Below, piece after piece: positions 47,702 through 59,737 of a stretch of 64,000 bases of DNA. Made by a program: the position numbers and the translations under genes. Where the stretch lies: assembly GCF_019649055.1 (NCBI RefSeq), contig NW_026570226.1, forward strand, positions 1,054,001 through 1,118,000. The letters run 5' to 3'. The stretch comes from Paramacrobiotus metropolitanus (lineage: Eukaryota > Tardigrada > Eutardigrada > Parachela > Macrobiotidae). Each line of letters starts with the position of its first letter. The first letter of the stretch is position 1. The notes below the pieces were generated by a model. That model searched no databases. It was not told the origin of the DNA and saw only the letters and a list, made by a program, of their open reading frames with translations.

Positions 47702-50700
47702 TTACTTTTTCCCAGTTAAAAAATAAGTTGTCATTTCTCCCTTTCCTTTGACCTGAACTGGACCCCGGCACTGGAAAATGTATCCTAAGGGTTCGAGAGT
47801 GCGATAAATTTCTTCCGTCACTTGGATCGTATCGGGTATTCCGGTGGATTCCATTCGTGAACTATGTAAAGGTCGTTCACGATAGTAACATGTACAGGCA
47901 GACAAATTTCCGATGGTTATCGATAACGCATTTCATCGTGATGATCCTTACCTTATATTGACTGCATTACCCCAAATGTCGTACTGTGGCTTTTTAGCGC
48001 CAATAACACCGGCAACCACTGGACCCATGCTCAGTCCTGTAAAAATTTCGCCGTATAAGACGTGTGCGGAAATTGCGAATATTGACCAACCAACTCACCT
48101 ATTCTTAAAGTGAAATTATTAAAAGAATGTTGGTTCACTTCGTTTAATTGGTCCTTTATGGCCATCGCGTAATCTGCTAACTGCAATAAACAACAATGTC
48201 GAAACAAGATTAAAAAATGGGTGATACCGACCTCTGCACAAAAATCAAATAATTATAACGCGATCTTGTTGGTAATACTACTTCTGTAAACGGTTCACAG
48301 AGAAATATTTACCTGAACAACATGCCGAAACTTGATGCGGTCAGCTGTGGCTGCTGTAAGGCCGGAAGCCGCCATGTAGCATTCTCCGATAGTTTTTATC
48401 TTTTCGATACAATTAAACTGTGGCTGCGATAACATCTATCGAAAGGAGGCACTGGCAATTATTGCTAAATGAAACTCATTCACTATTTTTTCACAAGCTT
48501 TTTATTACCTCGTCAAAATCCGCCAGTATTTCGTTCAGTAACCGCAAGCACTCCACCCCTTCGTTATTCGCTTCCAGTTCCACATAGAACTCCGAAAAAT
48601 TTGTAATTTTTGCGAACATTATACAAGCATCTTCGCATAATTCGGAGTAGAGATCTTCGTTTTTCCGCTCGCTTTGCATAAAGTGTGCCGCAACGTGGGC
48701 TGGCAGGATGTTCAAAACCAAAGTCTTGTTATAGGCCTGCAGCTTTTCCATTTCGTCCCTCTCTTCGTTAGCCTAAAGATTTCAGCGTATAACATTTTTC
48801 AATGTTTTGCAATAAATTATTCGTAATAACTCGTTTTGCTGTCAGCTGTTAAAGTAGCGCAGCAAAAAGGTCACACCTGCATTTTCCATAAGAAATCCAA
48901 GCGAAGCATCGATTCAATTTGATGTCCATGCGCAGTCAACATAATTACGAAGAGAAGCAGTATTCCAACGAATAACCACTTTGAACTGCTCAGATCTCGC
49001 AAACAATGGCTGAAACAGGCAACACGTCCTCTTTATCACCTATTGTGCGCGTGAAATACAAAACAATTCCGTACTTTGCACAAGATTGTACAATCAGGTC
49101 CCGAATGTCAAAGGCTAGTCCCATTGGCGTCATAAAAATAACTATCACAGTCAGAATTGATATTCCGATCAGCGTCAGGAATTTTACATTAGTATTGAGC
49201 AAACTGAATACGGAGCAAGACAGCATGGCAAGGATTACGCACAGTGTGATGTACTGTAAACAAAACGGAATTAATAATCAGATGAGAGGCGAAGTTTTGT
49301 AATGAGCCGGGAATACTGTACTCATTTGTACAGTAGTACATGTATGTATATACAAGTACGTACCACTGGCGATTCATACACGGAAATGCTGTTGCAGGAT
49401 AAGGCAACATATTTAGTCGAGACATTGACACTTCCGGTTGTCACTGGTGGTGGAGGGCTGGCACTGACTATCGATATGTTACAAATAGGACTGTAAAGGT
49501 TTCTTGAGAAGTTATCCTCCAGAAAAAGCTATTTTAAGGAGAGCATAATTACTACAATGGAATACGACCCAAATTAGGAAGTTCTCACATCTCATACATG
49601 ACTATGATGCAGGTGTCTTGTGTTAGTAAAGTGTAATAGCAAGTAAACAACTACAATAGTATCCTGTCATATCAGTAGAAATCTTATACAACGGAAAATT
49701 TGGTAAAGACGTTTGACTGCAAAAATTAGATAAGTCCAGTTCGATTCTTTGGTTTTTAAAGCAGTTCCACCGGAAGTATGCGATCCTGTTGTAGTGATAC
49801 ACTAATACTCACAGAAATAAATGCCAATAAGGACACGATAGCAATGATAGCAAGTGCCAAGAGTTGGGATAACGAACGGTGGCTAGCTATCCTCGTGGAC
49901 ATATTCCGTATTATCAGAGGAATCCATTTCCATTTCTCAAACGATATGAACAATACTAAGATCAGAATCATGACCAGGCATATCACAAATAGTCCAAGCG
50001 CGTGATGCGACCTGTAAACCAGCCATTTTATACCTTAAAAATGAAACATAATATCAAGTTCTTTATTGTACTTTTTTTGACTTACAACGGAATAATCGTC
50101 CATTGAATAAGAAATATCACAAGCCCAATCAAAAATGCACATACTGCATACGAGCTGAACATCTGATCACGGTTGGCTGAAAACTAAAAACAACAATCTT
50201 CCCAGACAGTTTCACGGTCAACAAGTCAGCGCTCATACCTTTGCTTCCACATCCGGATCACGAAAGGTCAACCTGAACTTCTTGCAGTGCTCAGCTCGTA
50301 GTCGGTCAATGCTGCGAGCGTCAATGGCGCGACTTAAGTAATCGTGCACATCATCGTCTGCACTTTTCTGCATTTCTTTTTCTGACAATTCTGTCAAGCC
50401 AAGCCTGTAAAAATACTCTTATTTTGCTTTTCCAGTACAATGCATAACGATAAAAAACTTAAGACATAATTCGATTTTTAAAACGCAACATGTTTACTGA
50501 CATACTTGGTATGGATTGCCGTATTAGCAATTCTTCCTGCTTGACTTTGCGAAGTATACTGAGAGTTTTTAAACGAAGCGCGATTTTTCGAGTTGACGCG
50601 TCGTTGACTGAACGTTCGACGAGGCACTCTTTCTTTGCGAGTGCCACTAGTAATGAAGTAGGTCTTAACGTGGTTCTTCCGTAAATAATCATTCTTTTCG

Positions 50701-53700
50701 CTCCCGTCAGTGGGTGCAACTTCGTATTCCCCGTTCAGGTACGCCAGCGTTGTGCCGCTTATATGGATGCGTCTAAAATAGTAGGGTAGGGAAATTTTTA
50801 CTTTAGTAATTAATTTTTAATTTAGTAGCTCATTCAGCCTTTTAACGTAAAATCTGTTGTTTCGCTAATACTAGTTCAAAGATCACGTTTTCACCCTGCA
50901 ATGCAAGTGTTTAATCGTAAATAAATGTATAGCTAAGCCGGTTTTTTAAGAAATTTCGGTCACTTAAGTAATTCAAGGCGCTATAGTGGCCGTTGGGATA
51001 ATCCAATGCGCGCCCTATGACAAGCTGATTTTCTTCGATAATCTCCGAAAATAGCAATCGAATGCTTGTCCAAATCGGATAAGCATTCTATCAATACCAC
51101 CATGAGAAGGGGAGTTGGACAATCGATTTTTTTCTCTTCATTCATGATCGCATTTGACGACTCCTCTTGAGAGCCGTCGAAGAAGTGGCCGGCGTGGCCG
51201 TCTAAGGACGGCTGTATACACATACACATATACACACTCCGCACTCTTACCCGGGACTGCCTGACTGTTCCATATTCGAGCCGACAGTCACGTCATTGCT
51301 CCACACATCATATTGCCACTTGCGCAATCCCAACACTCCACAATGAACTCGCCCGCTGTGGATACCAACGCGCATGTCTAAGCCCTCGACGCCCGTAACA
51401 TCCCGCACCAATCTATGCAATACAAGAGAGAGAACGCATTCGCTTGGTTAGAAGCAATTACAACAACGGCGGAACTGGTCAGCCGCTCCTGACAACTGAC
51501 TTGATTGCTTCAATCATATCCAATCCCATCTCTAGACGACAACAAAAAACCGGCCATGCTAAATCACTCATGGGAAAATTATACGCGGTGAATTGACCCG
51601 CCGTACCGACGCAACATTGCGCATGATCCGCTCGGGCATCAGGTAGACCGGATACGCAGTAATAGCAGTCGCCCAGAAGTTTGATCCGTAAACAGTTGTT
51701 CTCTTCCGCCAGCCGGTCGAATCGCCCGAAGAGCTCATTGAGGAGTCGGACTAGTTCGTCCGCGTTGCACTGGGACGAGAGCACCGTGAATCCGCAAATG
51801 TCAGCAAAAAGAATGCTGCAAAAACATAACACTTTTCAAGATTACGTTACGCTCATCGGTGCAGCAGGCACATTAACACATAACCCCGAACCGCGTTAAC
51901 AGTAATCGTAAAATCGAATTAATGTACTACGTTAGCTAGGCTAGAAATGACATCGACACATGTGCTATACGTTAATATATTCTGGCAGAATTCATGTGGG
52001 CTTTTTGAAGACGTTTAACGGTAATTACCAATACCATAAGAAAATACTATACGTTGCAGGTCATTTTACTGTAGCGATTTGCCATAAAAAATCGAATTGC
52101 ACACGAGTCGTCGAGTGTACTGAATAACTGCAATGATTTACGGACTCGTACTGATTAATTAACAACGTTTATGGTTTGTGAATGTAAATAACAACGCAAA
52201 CAATTGTAGTTTTTAGTTCCACTCCAAAATTTAAAGTTAATTAAAACTTCGCAAAATGAATCTAAAACTGTGCTCTCGGCTATGCTTATACTCAGTATTT
52301 CATTATTGACGTACCGGTACAAAGTGTTTGACAAGAGACATTTGTATGTAAAGTCATATTACAAAAATCAGAAGGAACAGAGTAACTTAATTCTGCATTA
52401 CTAGTAAAAATTTGTATGATACAATACGTTTTTCTTTGAAATGTGCGTTTCGATCAGTTTTCTGAAAACCTGAAACCATAATTGCATGGCATCCGAGAGC
52501 GAAATACAAAGTAACAAGTAAAACCAGAGCAAAAGGAAAAACAACAATTTCATTAATGCTCTACCCGCAATGAAAAAATTAAGCATCGCACAAGTAACTC
52601 GAACACGATAAAATGTGCGGTACCAAGTTGTCGGATTACAGCAAAACTGCTAACCTGACGTTATCGTGGCGCTGAATATAAATCTTGTGGAACATGGAAT
52701 CGTGCGGTTTTCCAGCAATGTCAGCTTTCATTTCCATTGCCACATGTCTTGGCAGAACGGAAAGTAGCAAGCGCTCCTGGAAGACAACACTCAAGAACGT
52801 TAATTGCATGCGACGGGAAAGTAACGCCCGTGTGCTCAAAATTTAGCGTGGTTACGAGATTAATAACACACACGTACACATGTGTGGTGAGATCAAGCTT
52901 ATAATACAAAGTGTGGCTTATAAGGCCATTAGGCTTATACAGGTAACAAGAAAGCGATCACAGCGATATTAAGCACGCACTAAATCTTGACAGGAAATCG
53001 ATATTTTTACCAATACGCAAAACAAAGCCGGCTAGAGGGAATATCCATAAATAATTCACACTTTCGTCGGAGTTACATAATTAGTACTGGCGCAAACACC
53101 CTCACCAAAAACATTCTACTTTTTGCAATACTCTACGACATCGTTTAACAAATGAATGCAACACATTTAAATTACAAATTGTAGGATAACTTACAATCTA
53201 CTAAACACCGTCGTGAGATGCCTAAAACTTTTTGCTAAGAAATAAAAACTGTTTATATTTTGATACATAATTGCAGTTCATAAGTACTACAGTAGCTAAA
53301 AGATGGTTGGCAATTTTAATGTGCAACTATATCAATTCTCTTTAACACATACAAAAAGCAAAAAAGTTAGTGATGATAAATTTTACGCGTAACAAATTGA
53401 GACAAATGGTATTTTTAGACGATGTATGACATTTTCTTGGCATCTCGTGATGACAGAATGCAGACAAATGGGCCAATAAACATCAGAATGTTATTTTGTT
53501 GAGACATTGGCAAATTAAAAGATTCAACAACGTCATTGATCATTCGCACACAACAGCACAACTGACCCGTGAATATATATAATATACCGGTTTCCCTCTT
53601 CCCTTACTTGTTGTTCGTTTTCCCTTTGTGATTGCAAGCGGGATTCAATACACTGCCGTGTCTCCAGAAATGCCTGCCTTTGCGTGACTTCCGTGGCGAA

Positions 53701-56129
53701 ATGGGTAAAGATTCCGGCTAAATGAGATCCTGCGGTATATGGAACATGGTAATTACCTGATCGCCCTGTGTGCAATGCGGAATCTCAGCGTTAAAATCAG
53801 CTTCCCCGCTTACCCACGAATATCAACAGATTGGCCGCCAGCTGCAACAGCACAACACACTACTGCAACATGCATGTGAAACTATAACAGCGGAACAATC
53901 TTAGGCGCAACCGGATCAGCTATGCTTCGATACGCTTCATTATCGCATTAGTTTAATTTGCTAACGCGATACACGCGCACAGGCGCTGTTTTTGGAAGTA
54001 ATTATTTTATAATCATTAATCTTTGTCGGTATCCGATCGCCTCTCCTTTCGGAAATATGAGATCCAGTTAATTTTACCTTATGTAAACAAATTTATTATG
54101 TCACTTGACTGTATTGCAGTAGATCATGTACCGCATATAAACTGCTGTAAAATAACGATGAGCGATTTTGCCAGTTAAATCAAGAAGATACGGATATGAT
54201 TATTAAGACACGTAGTCAATTATTTAAACAATCTTTATTATTTTGCTCATTATCTGTACAGTAGATCATTCGATCGTACGGTGGAAACAGCGTAGTATTT
54301 GATGAATAATGTAGTACTTCTAACGTAACTAAAATAAAGCCGGGCAACCGTTAAAAATCTTGTAATATTATTTAAAATATTTTTATGCATTCTTGGCATT
54401 AAAAGAGCTGGCGGTGGTAGCTAATCCACATTGTGAGTTTCTGCCTAATTTTTCGGCTACCTCTTGACATTCATGACATGTACGCAGAACACTCTGGATA
54501 ACAATGTAACAATACGTTCAGCATGCGGTTCGATTAAGGAATTGGCAGTGTTTCCGTTCGAATGCGAAAATATACAAAAAAACAGCTGAATGGGCACGAT
54601 GTAAAGTAACACAGTTGAATGCCACTATAAATGAGTGAAAAGTGCGTAATCAGTGCTCTTCAAAACAAGTTCATCTGAAAAGGAGAAAAAGTGCGCTGCC
54701 GCGGTTATAGGAGAAGTTTCAGTAGCGTAAAATGTATATTATTATTTCTGCATCAAACCGGATTAGATCGAGATACCATTTGTGTCCAATGGGCCACAAC
54801 AAATGAGCTGAGGATGAAGGAGCAGTAAATCTATTACCACAACAGACGACGAAATGCACTTCCCAATATTAGGCATGCTTTACACCCAGACCCTGAATGC
54901 TAAGTTTCCGGTGGCACACAGCGTTACAGTATCCGGCATTGCAGCTACACTCTTAGCTCCTCATTAATTAATGACCGCTATTGATTTTCCCTCATAGGGA
55001 TTATATCCCCTACAAAACAAACCGCTCTCTCCCCGTTCGGATTAGCTGTGACACTTTTGACAGATAGTCTTAAAGAAATTAAACAGCTGTTACAAAGCGG
55101 CGCAAACACGTATGCGTATATGTGCGGTGTACCTCCTGCCAAATAGACGCGGCACTGCTGGATACAGTCAGAATCAGGACCGATGTGAAGTGTACCACAC
55201 AGATCGCCACACCACCCAGAAAGGAGCCCAGGATCCAAATGGGTAATAAAGTATAAGAGCAATATATGAAAAATATTACAGTCCATACGCCGGTTGTCGG
55301 ACTGACGGGATAAGACTCGAACATGACCAGCACCTAGAAAATAACAAAATAATAAGCTCGGTAAACTCCACGTGCAAGGCAAGTGATATACAATATACGC
55401 TCGTAAAGTATGCCGACAATTTCAGCTAACTTTAACAACAGTTTTGAAATGTATTTCTCAACATCTAACGGAAATTCATGTACAACATTGTATGAACAGT
55501 TCCCAAAGCAGCAAAGATTTGCGCACGTAGCTGACCCTATTAATTACTGGTACACCGGAGATGAATTCAATATTTATAAAAGCATATTGTTACAGGATCA
55601 TCCTGTCAATACATAATTTGAACGTGGGTAGCTCTTGCACTAATTTAGTTATTACTTTTGTGCTTCGTATTCCAAAGCCCACCCAAGCAGGTATTCCAAG
55701 CGGTAAAGTAAAGGATGAAACTTTTTATATACGGATACATACCTGAATGCCCAGCATGATCATTATCAGCGAATACGACGATATCGAAAGCCATAATTGA
55801 TGGAAGAACTTCCTTTCAACTACCACTTCCAGGATAAAAAATATCACAAATAGCACAGCATAGCCGATTCCGGCTAACGCCGTTGTACGTCCACCGGAAT
55901 AATGGAATGCCGTCAGAAGTCCAACAAAGACCATAAATATTAGCAGCAGTGCCGCTAATCTTCCTTGATTCGGTCGAAGGACATATTTCTAAAAGTACAT
56001 ATACAAGTAGTGGAAGCACACACAAGAAGGGAATTTATTGTAACAGTTAAGATACAACGCACTTACCTGGTATAAGTGTTCAAGCTTTTGGGTTGTAAAC
56101 TTTCTGGAACGGATGAACTTCCGGAACAT
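47702..56129 (-). CDS. Membrane adenylyl cyclase, ADCY5/6-like
   Basis: Makes cAMP from ATP at the plasma membrane. Exons from the 5' end: 56067-56129 (start uncertain), 55743-55988, 55133-55333, 53814-53841, 53608-53729, 52655-52776, 51607-51815, 51501-51531, 51251-51412, 50506-50772, 50239-50404, 50086-50183, about 49803-50011, about 49364-49490, 49075-49253, 48877-49009, 48509-48772, 48313-48435, 48099-48180, 47952-48036 and 47702-47861; roughly 1020 aa. The order is six membrane helices, [18 protein letters not shown]1 ([20 protein letters not shown]), a linker with [15 protein letters not shown], six more helices with an extracellular NIS/NVS loop, then C2 ([46 protein letters not shown]). 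Linker and C2 are closest to ADCY5/6. The metal Asp residues of C1 are kept. The exon 13/14 border did not resolve in phase. Confidence 0.92.
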
Positions 56130-59100
56130 GATATCGAAATAATCCGTTCTGCCTTCCGAAAAATGAATTATCACAGAGCAGCTGTTCCTGTATCCGTACG
56201 GTGAAATTAGAGAAAACCACTTGCGGTATTATGACACCAATAGGGAAATTTTTTATCAAAGTGACTAAGTCAATATAGGCACATTTACTCGTAGCCGGTT
56301 ATAAAAGCGTTTGGGTTAGAAAAAATGTTGAATAGATCATTCTTACACCCAGTAGAGGAGGAAAATGTGGAAATTATTGAGCCGGGCGTACCCCCGGCTT
56401 TTTATTTGCTTTCGGCTGCCGTATTGGCGCTACATTCAGGATCAATCGCTAGTTGTGCCTTTGTATTACGAGCCACGGTTCCGCTATGGCTTGCGAGGTT
56501 GTACAGTGCATATGTATACGCTATTATGTCCAATCCCGTTCAATACTTACTACATAGCTAGCTCGCTCTATTACAACTCGATCGGCACAGGCCAAAACCA
56601 CCGGGAGAAACTGCCTTCTCTTCCACATATCCCCAATGTTGATGTTTTAGTCATCTTTTATTTGTTGTGGCTACTGGTTGCATACGGAAGGGGAGTGCGT
56701 ACACCGCGCAGCAATGTAAATGTGCTTTATTTAACTGGAGAACAGTAAATCCTCACTTTCCACTACGCTGCTTCGTGCTTGCATTCCCATTGCTAACCGG
56801 TAAGGTAAAAATGCAGAGTTGGTAATTATGTCGATGTGCCTCGCCAAAAAATATCTGTATTAGAAAAACGGTATTAATTTTGTGTATTCTGCAACAATAC
56901 GATAATCATTCCACACAGAACCGCATTAAAAAATTTATATATACAGTAAATACACCAATGAAACACTTGCAGCTAGTTTAAAGTAATTAGGAGTTGCGGT
57001 TGTAAGTTTGCGAACACAGTAAGTAGTCCAGAAGCCAAAAACCATTTTTATCATTCCATCACACCGTACTTCCGGTCGGAGTATTATTTGTGACCGGCTT
57101 AAAACGAGCACACTTTTGGAAGAACACTCCCGATATCGATGTCGTATTCGCTTTATGCACCGGCAATCAAAATTACAGCTGGTTTTGAAAAATTAGTCAA
57201 ACAAATAAGATTGTTGAACACTTGGAGAATCTGTATAAACTCGGATTCATCTGTGATACAACCAGACGCAGTACTAACAAACAAATTGCTGCACACTGCT
57301 GTACAAACTTTATGGGCAATCCAAACAGGCCCGAAAAAGCTCGGTACATAAAATTTGTAGCCCAAAAAACTTGTCTTAGCACCTAGTTTCTTTAGTAATT
57401 CTTATTAATTTTGCAAAAAATAACTCGAAACATTCGTATGTCTTTTTTGCTTTGAACTGATCTTATATCAACCTAAAAAAACTGATTTCGCATTGCATTG
57501 TAGGCTGACCGTGAATAGCTGATTTTTTCAACTTATTGTGTCGGACATTAAATAACTGTCCAACAGTGTTTAGATTTACAACTGCACATATAGCACAATA
57601 CACGCTTTCGTATTGCGCAGTATCAGGCGCAACAGTTCCAGCAAATTATGTGTGCGAAATAAATAAAATTAATGCGCCTCCCAGAAACGAAGCAATCCAG
57701 CAAGTTCCTTCCATAGGAAAACATAATATTATCAAAGTGCGCAAGTGACGCAAAAAAAACGAGGCAAAAACATCGAAGATTGTATTCGAGTGCAATTGAA
57801 TTGCTGAATAATTATTATCGTACAAACACGATAAAGCCAAACTCTTTATATCGAAAGGGTGGCCTTGGCCTGGTCGGTTACCGCAGTTCTTTAGCAGCTG
57901 ATAAGGAGCCGAGTGTGGAATGTCGGGAAGCCCTAGCAGGGACAGTGATACTGCTCCCGTAAACTCCTTGTCCCAGTGTGAATATGTTAAATTCTGCAAC
58001 AGTTTCGGCACGGTATAAAAGAGAAAAAAAATCCTTTATACCGTGGTTTCAGCTTCGGAGTTGCAGGAAAATGCAGTTCCGATTCAAAAATGTATACTCG
58101 TGCAACTGCTGAGCTTTTTATGCCCATAAATATACTCGTACATGGCATTGATAAGTTTAGTGTACCGGTATATAAGAAAAACTTTTACTATAAAGGTTTT
58201 TATTGTGCACAATAAACTAATCAGTAACTCGTATACTCTCAGTCACAAAACGCTCAGCAGTTATATACGGTTTTGAATCGGATCTTATAAAACTTTTATA
58301 AAATCTGAAGGTGTGCTGCGTAATTAACCGACAATATTGCACAACTGTTTTGTAAACGCTTCTCTTACATCCCGAGAGCAAAAAAAAAATATCACAGCGC
58401 TTCAAGTTACCAGGCATTGTTAGATGTCGCTTTCCGAGTCCGAACCCGAACTGAGTTTTTTGTCGCTGAAATTTCTGGTAACCCCAAAGACGTGCTACTT
58501 TGTAGCTACTCAGCTTGCCGAAGCTTCATAGCTTTTAAACGGTAACCTTGCAGCCGTCTCCATGGACCCATTTGGTCAAATGGTCAAAATAGAGTCCGGA
58601 AGAAAAATACACCGCGCAACTTTGGGACAAACCATCAGCAATATTAGTAATAAAACCGGCGACATCAGCAAGAAAGCCATGACCGACTGATGTCACACGG
58701 TGGTCCGAGGTTTTTATCATTCATGCACTGGCAAGCGCTATTTTATTTTAGTTTCATCAATTTAAAATACAATCACTCCGTATGTAAGGTCGGCACATGA
58801 CCGATTCGCAAAATGCACGATGTAGGAGATTCAGGTCTGATGCACTAATAAATTATAGGAGCTTCTTGTGATAAGTAAGTACGTATAAACAACAAAACCG
58901 CATGTCGGTATAAATTTTATTTAAATGCAGCAATAAATGATTCGGAACTATTACACAGAATACAAATTTTCCTAATCGCATCTGCTGCAAAAGCACCAGT
59001 TAAACACGCCTTAGTGGGCGAACCCGGCGAAGTATTGTGCAATACGTATGCAAACGAGTGCAGTACTTATTTATGCCGGATGCGTGCAGGTTAATCCCTT

Positions 59101-59737
59101 GCTGTAAGTTACTGGCAACGGTTACGTATTCATTATCATGTGCATTTTGTTGCGTTAAAATCCACCCAAATTTTGTTTTATGCCACAACTTTCGTTGACA
59201 TCGCATCATGAATATTAACCACGCCTAACCGTAACAGAATCAGCATATATGCGCATATTTACACTGTGCAGCAAAATCGTAGTCGAAAGGTCAAGCTCCA
59301 AGGGATTTGTTGCCGTAACGTAATGTATGAATGTTTGATTCGGGTGTTATGCCTTTTGGAACACTAGTAGCACAGCATGAAATTTTAATCTGACCACTTT
59401 GAATTAGAAATTACTTACCTATGTGCGGAAAGTGTCTTTACTTGGAAAACTCTATCAAAACTCCAAGCTCAACTCTACGCGCAGGTGACCTTGCACTGGA
59501 TTAAGCGGAATGTATTTTAACGCTACGCCGTCGCTCATGACTGGTTAACAATAAGCAATTTCATGATAATAATAATATCAAAATACAAAAACAGTGTTAA
59601 CGTAAACACTGTGGAAAAATGGCTTACAAACAGAAAACCAAGAAAAGCTTTCTCCAAAAGAAATTCAAGTTTGCATAAAAACACAAAATTAAAGTAATAA
59701 GAGTGTATTGATATAATTATGGCAATAATCTGGTTAG
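56130..59737. other. Intergenic region upstream of adenylyl cyclase
   Basis: About 3.6 kb without a supported gene. A further 5' exon of the cyclase may lie here, because the first exon found begins behind possible acceptors (GATACAG, GAACAG) near 56185-56195 and the usual long N-terminus is missing. ORFs such as 56365-56748 (+) and 57646-58011 (-) have no recognisable features. Confidence 0.4.

Noticed and set aside
48424-48435. Acceptor at TATCGCAG for the cyclase C2 exon
   Set aside because: The upstream CGATAG acceptor adds MLSQ and restores the full FDE-to-EKIKTIG spacing seen in the family, so it is preferred.
56365-56748. Plus-strand ORF of 127 codons
   Set aside because: Aromatic-rich, with no homology I recognise and no splice partners; it lies in the upstream flank of the cyclase.
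57646-58011. Minus-strand ORF of 121 codons as a possible cyclase N-terminal exon
   Set aside because: Its sequence does not resemble cyclase N-termini, and no donor in phase with the next exon was found.
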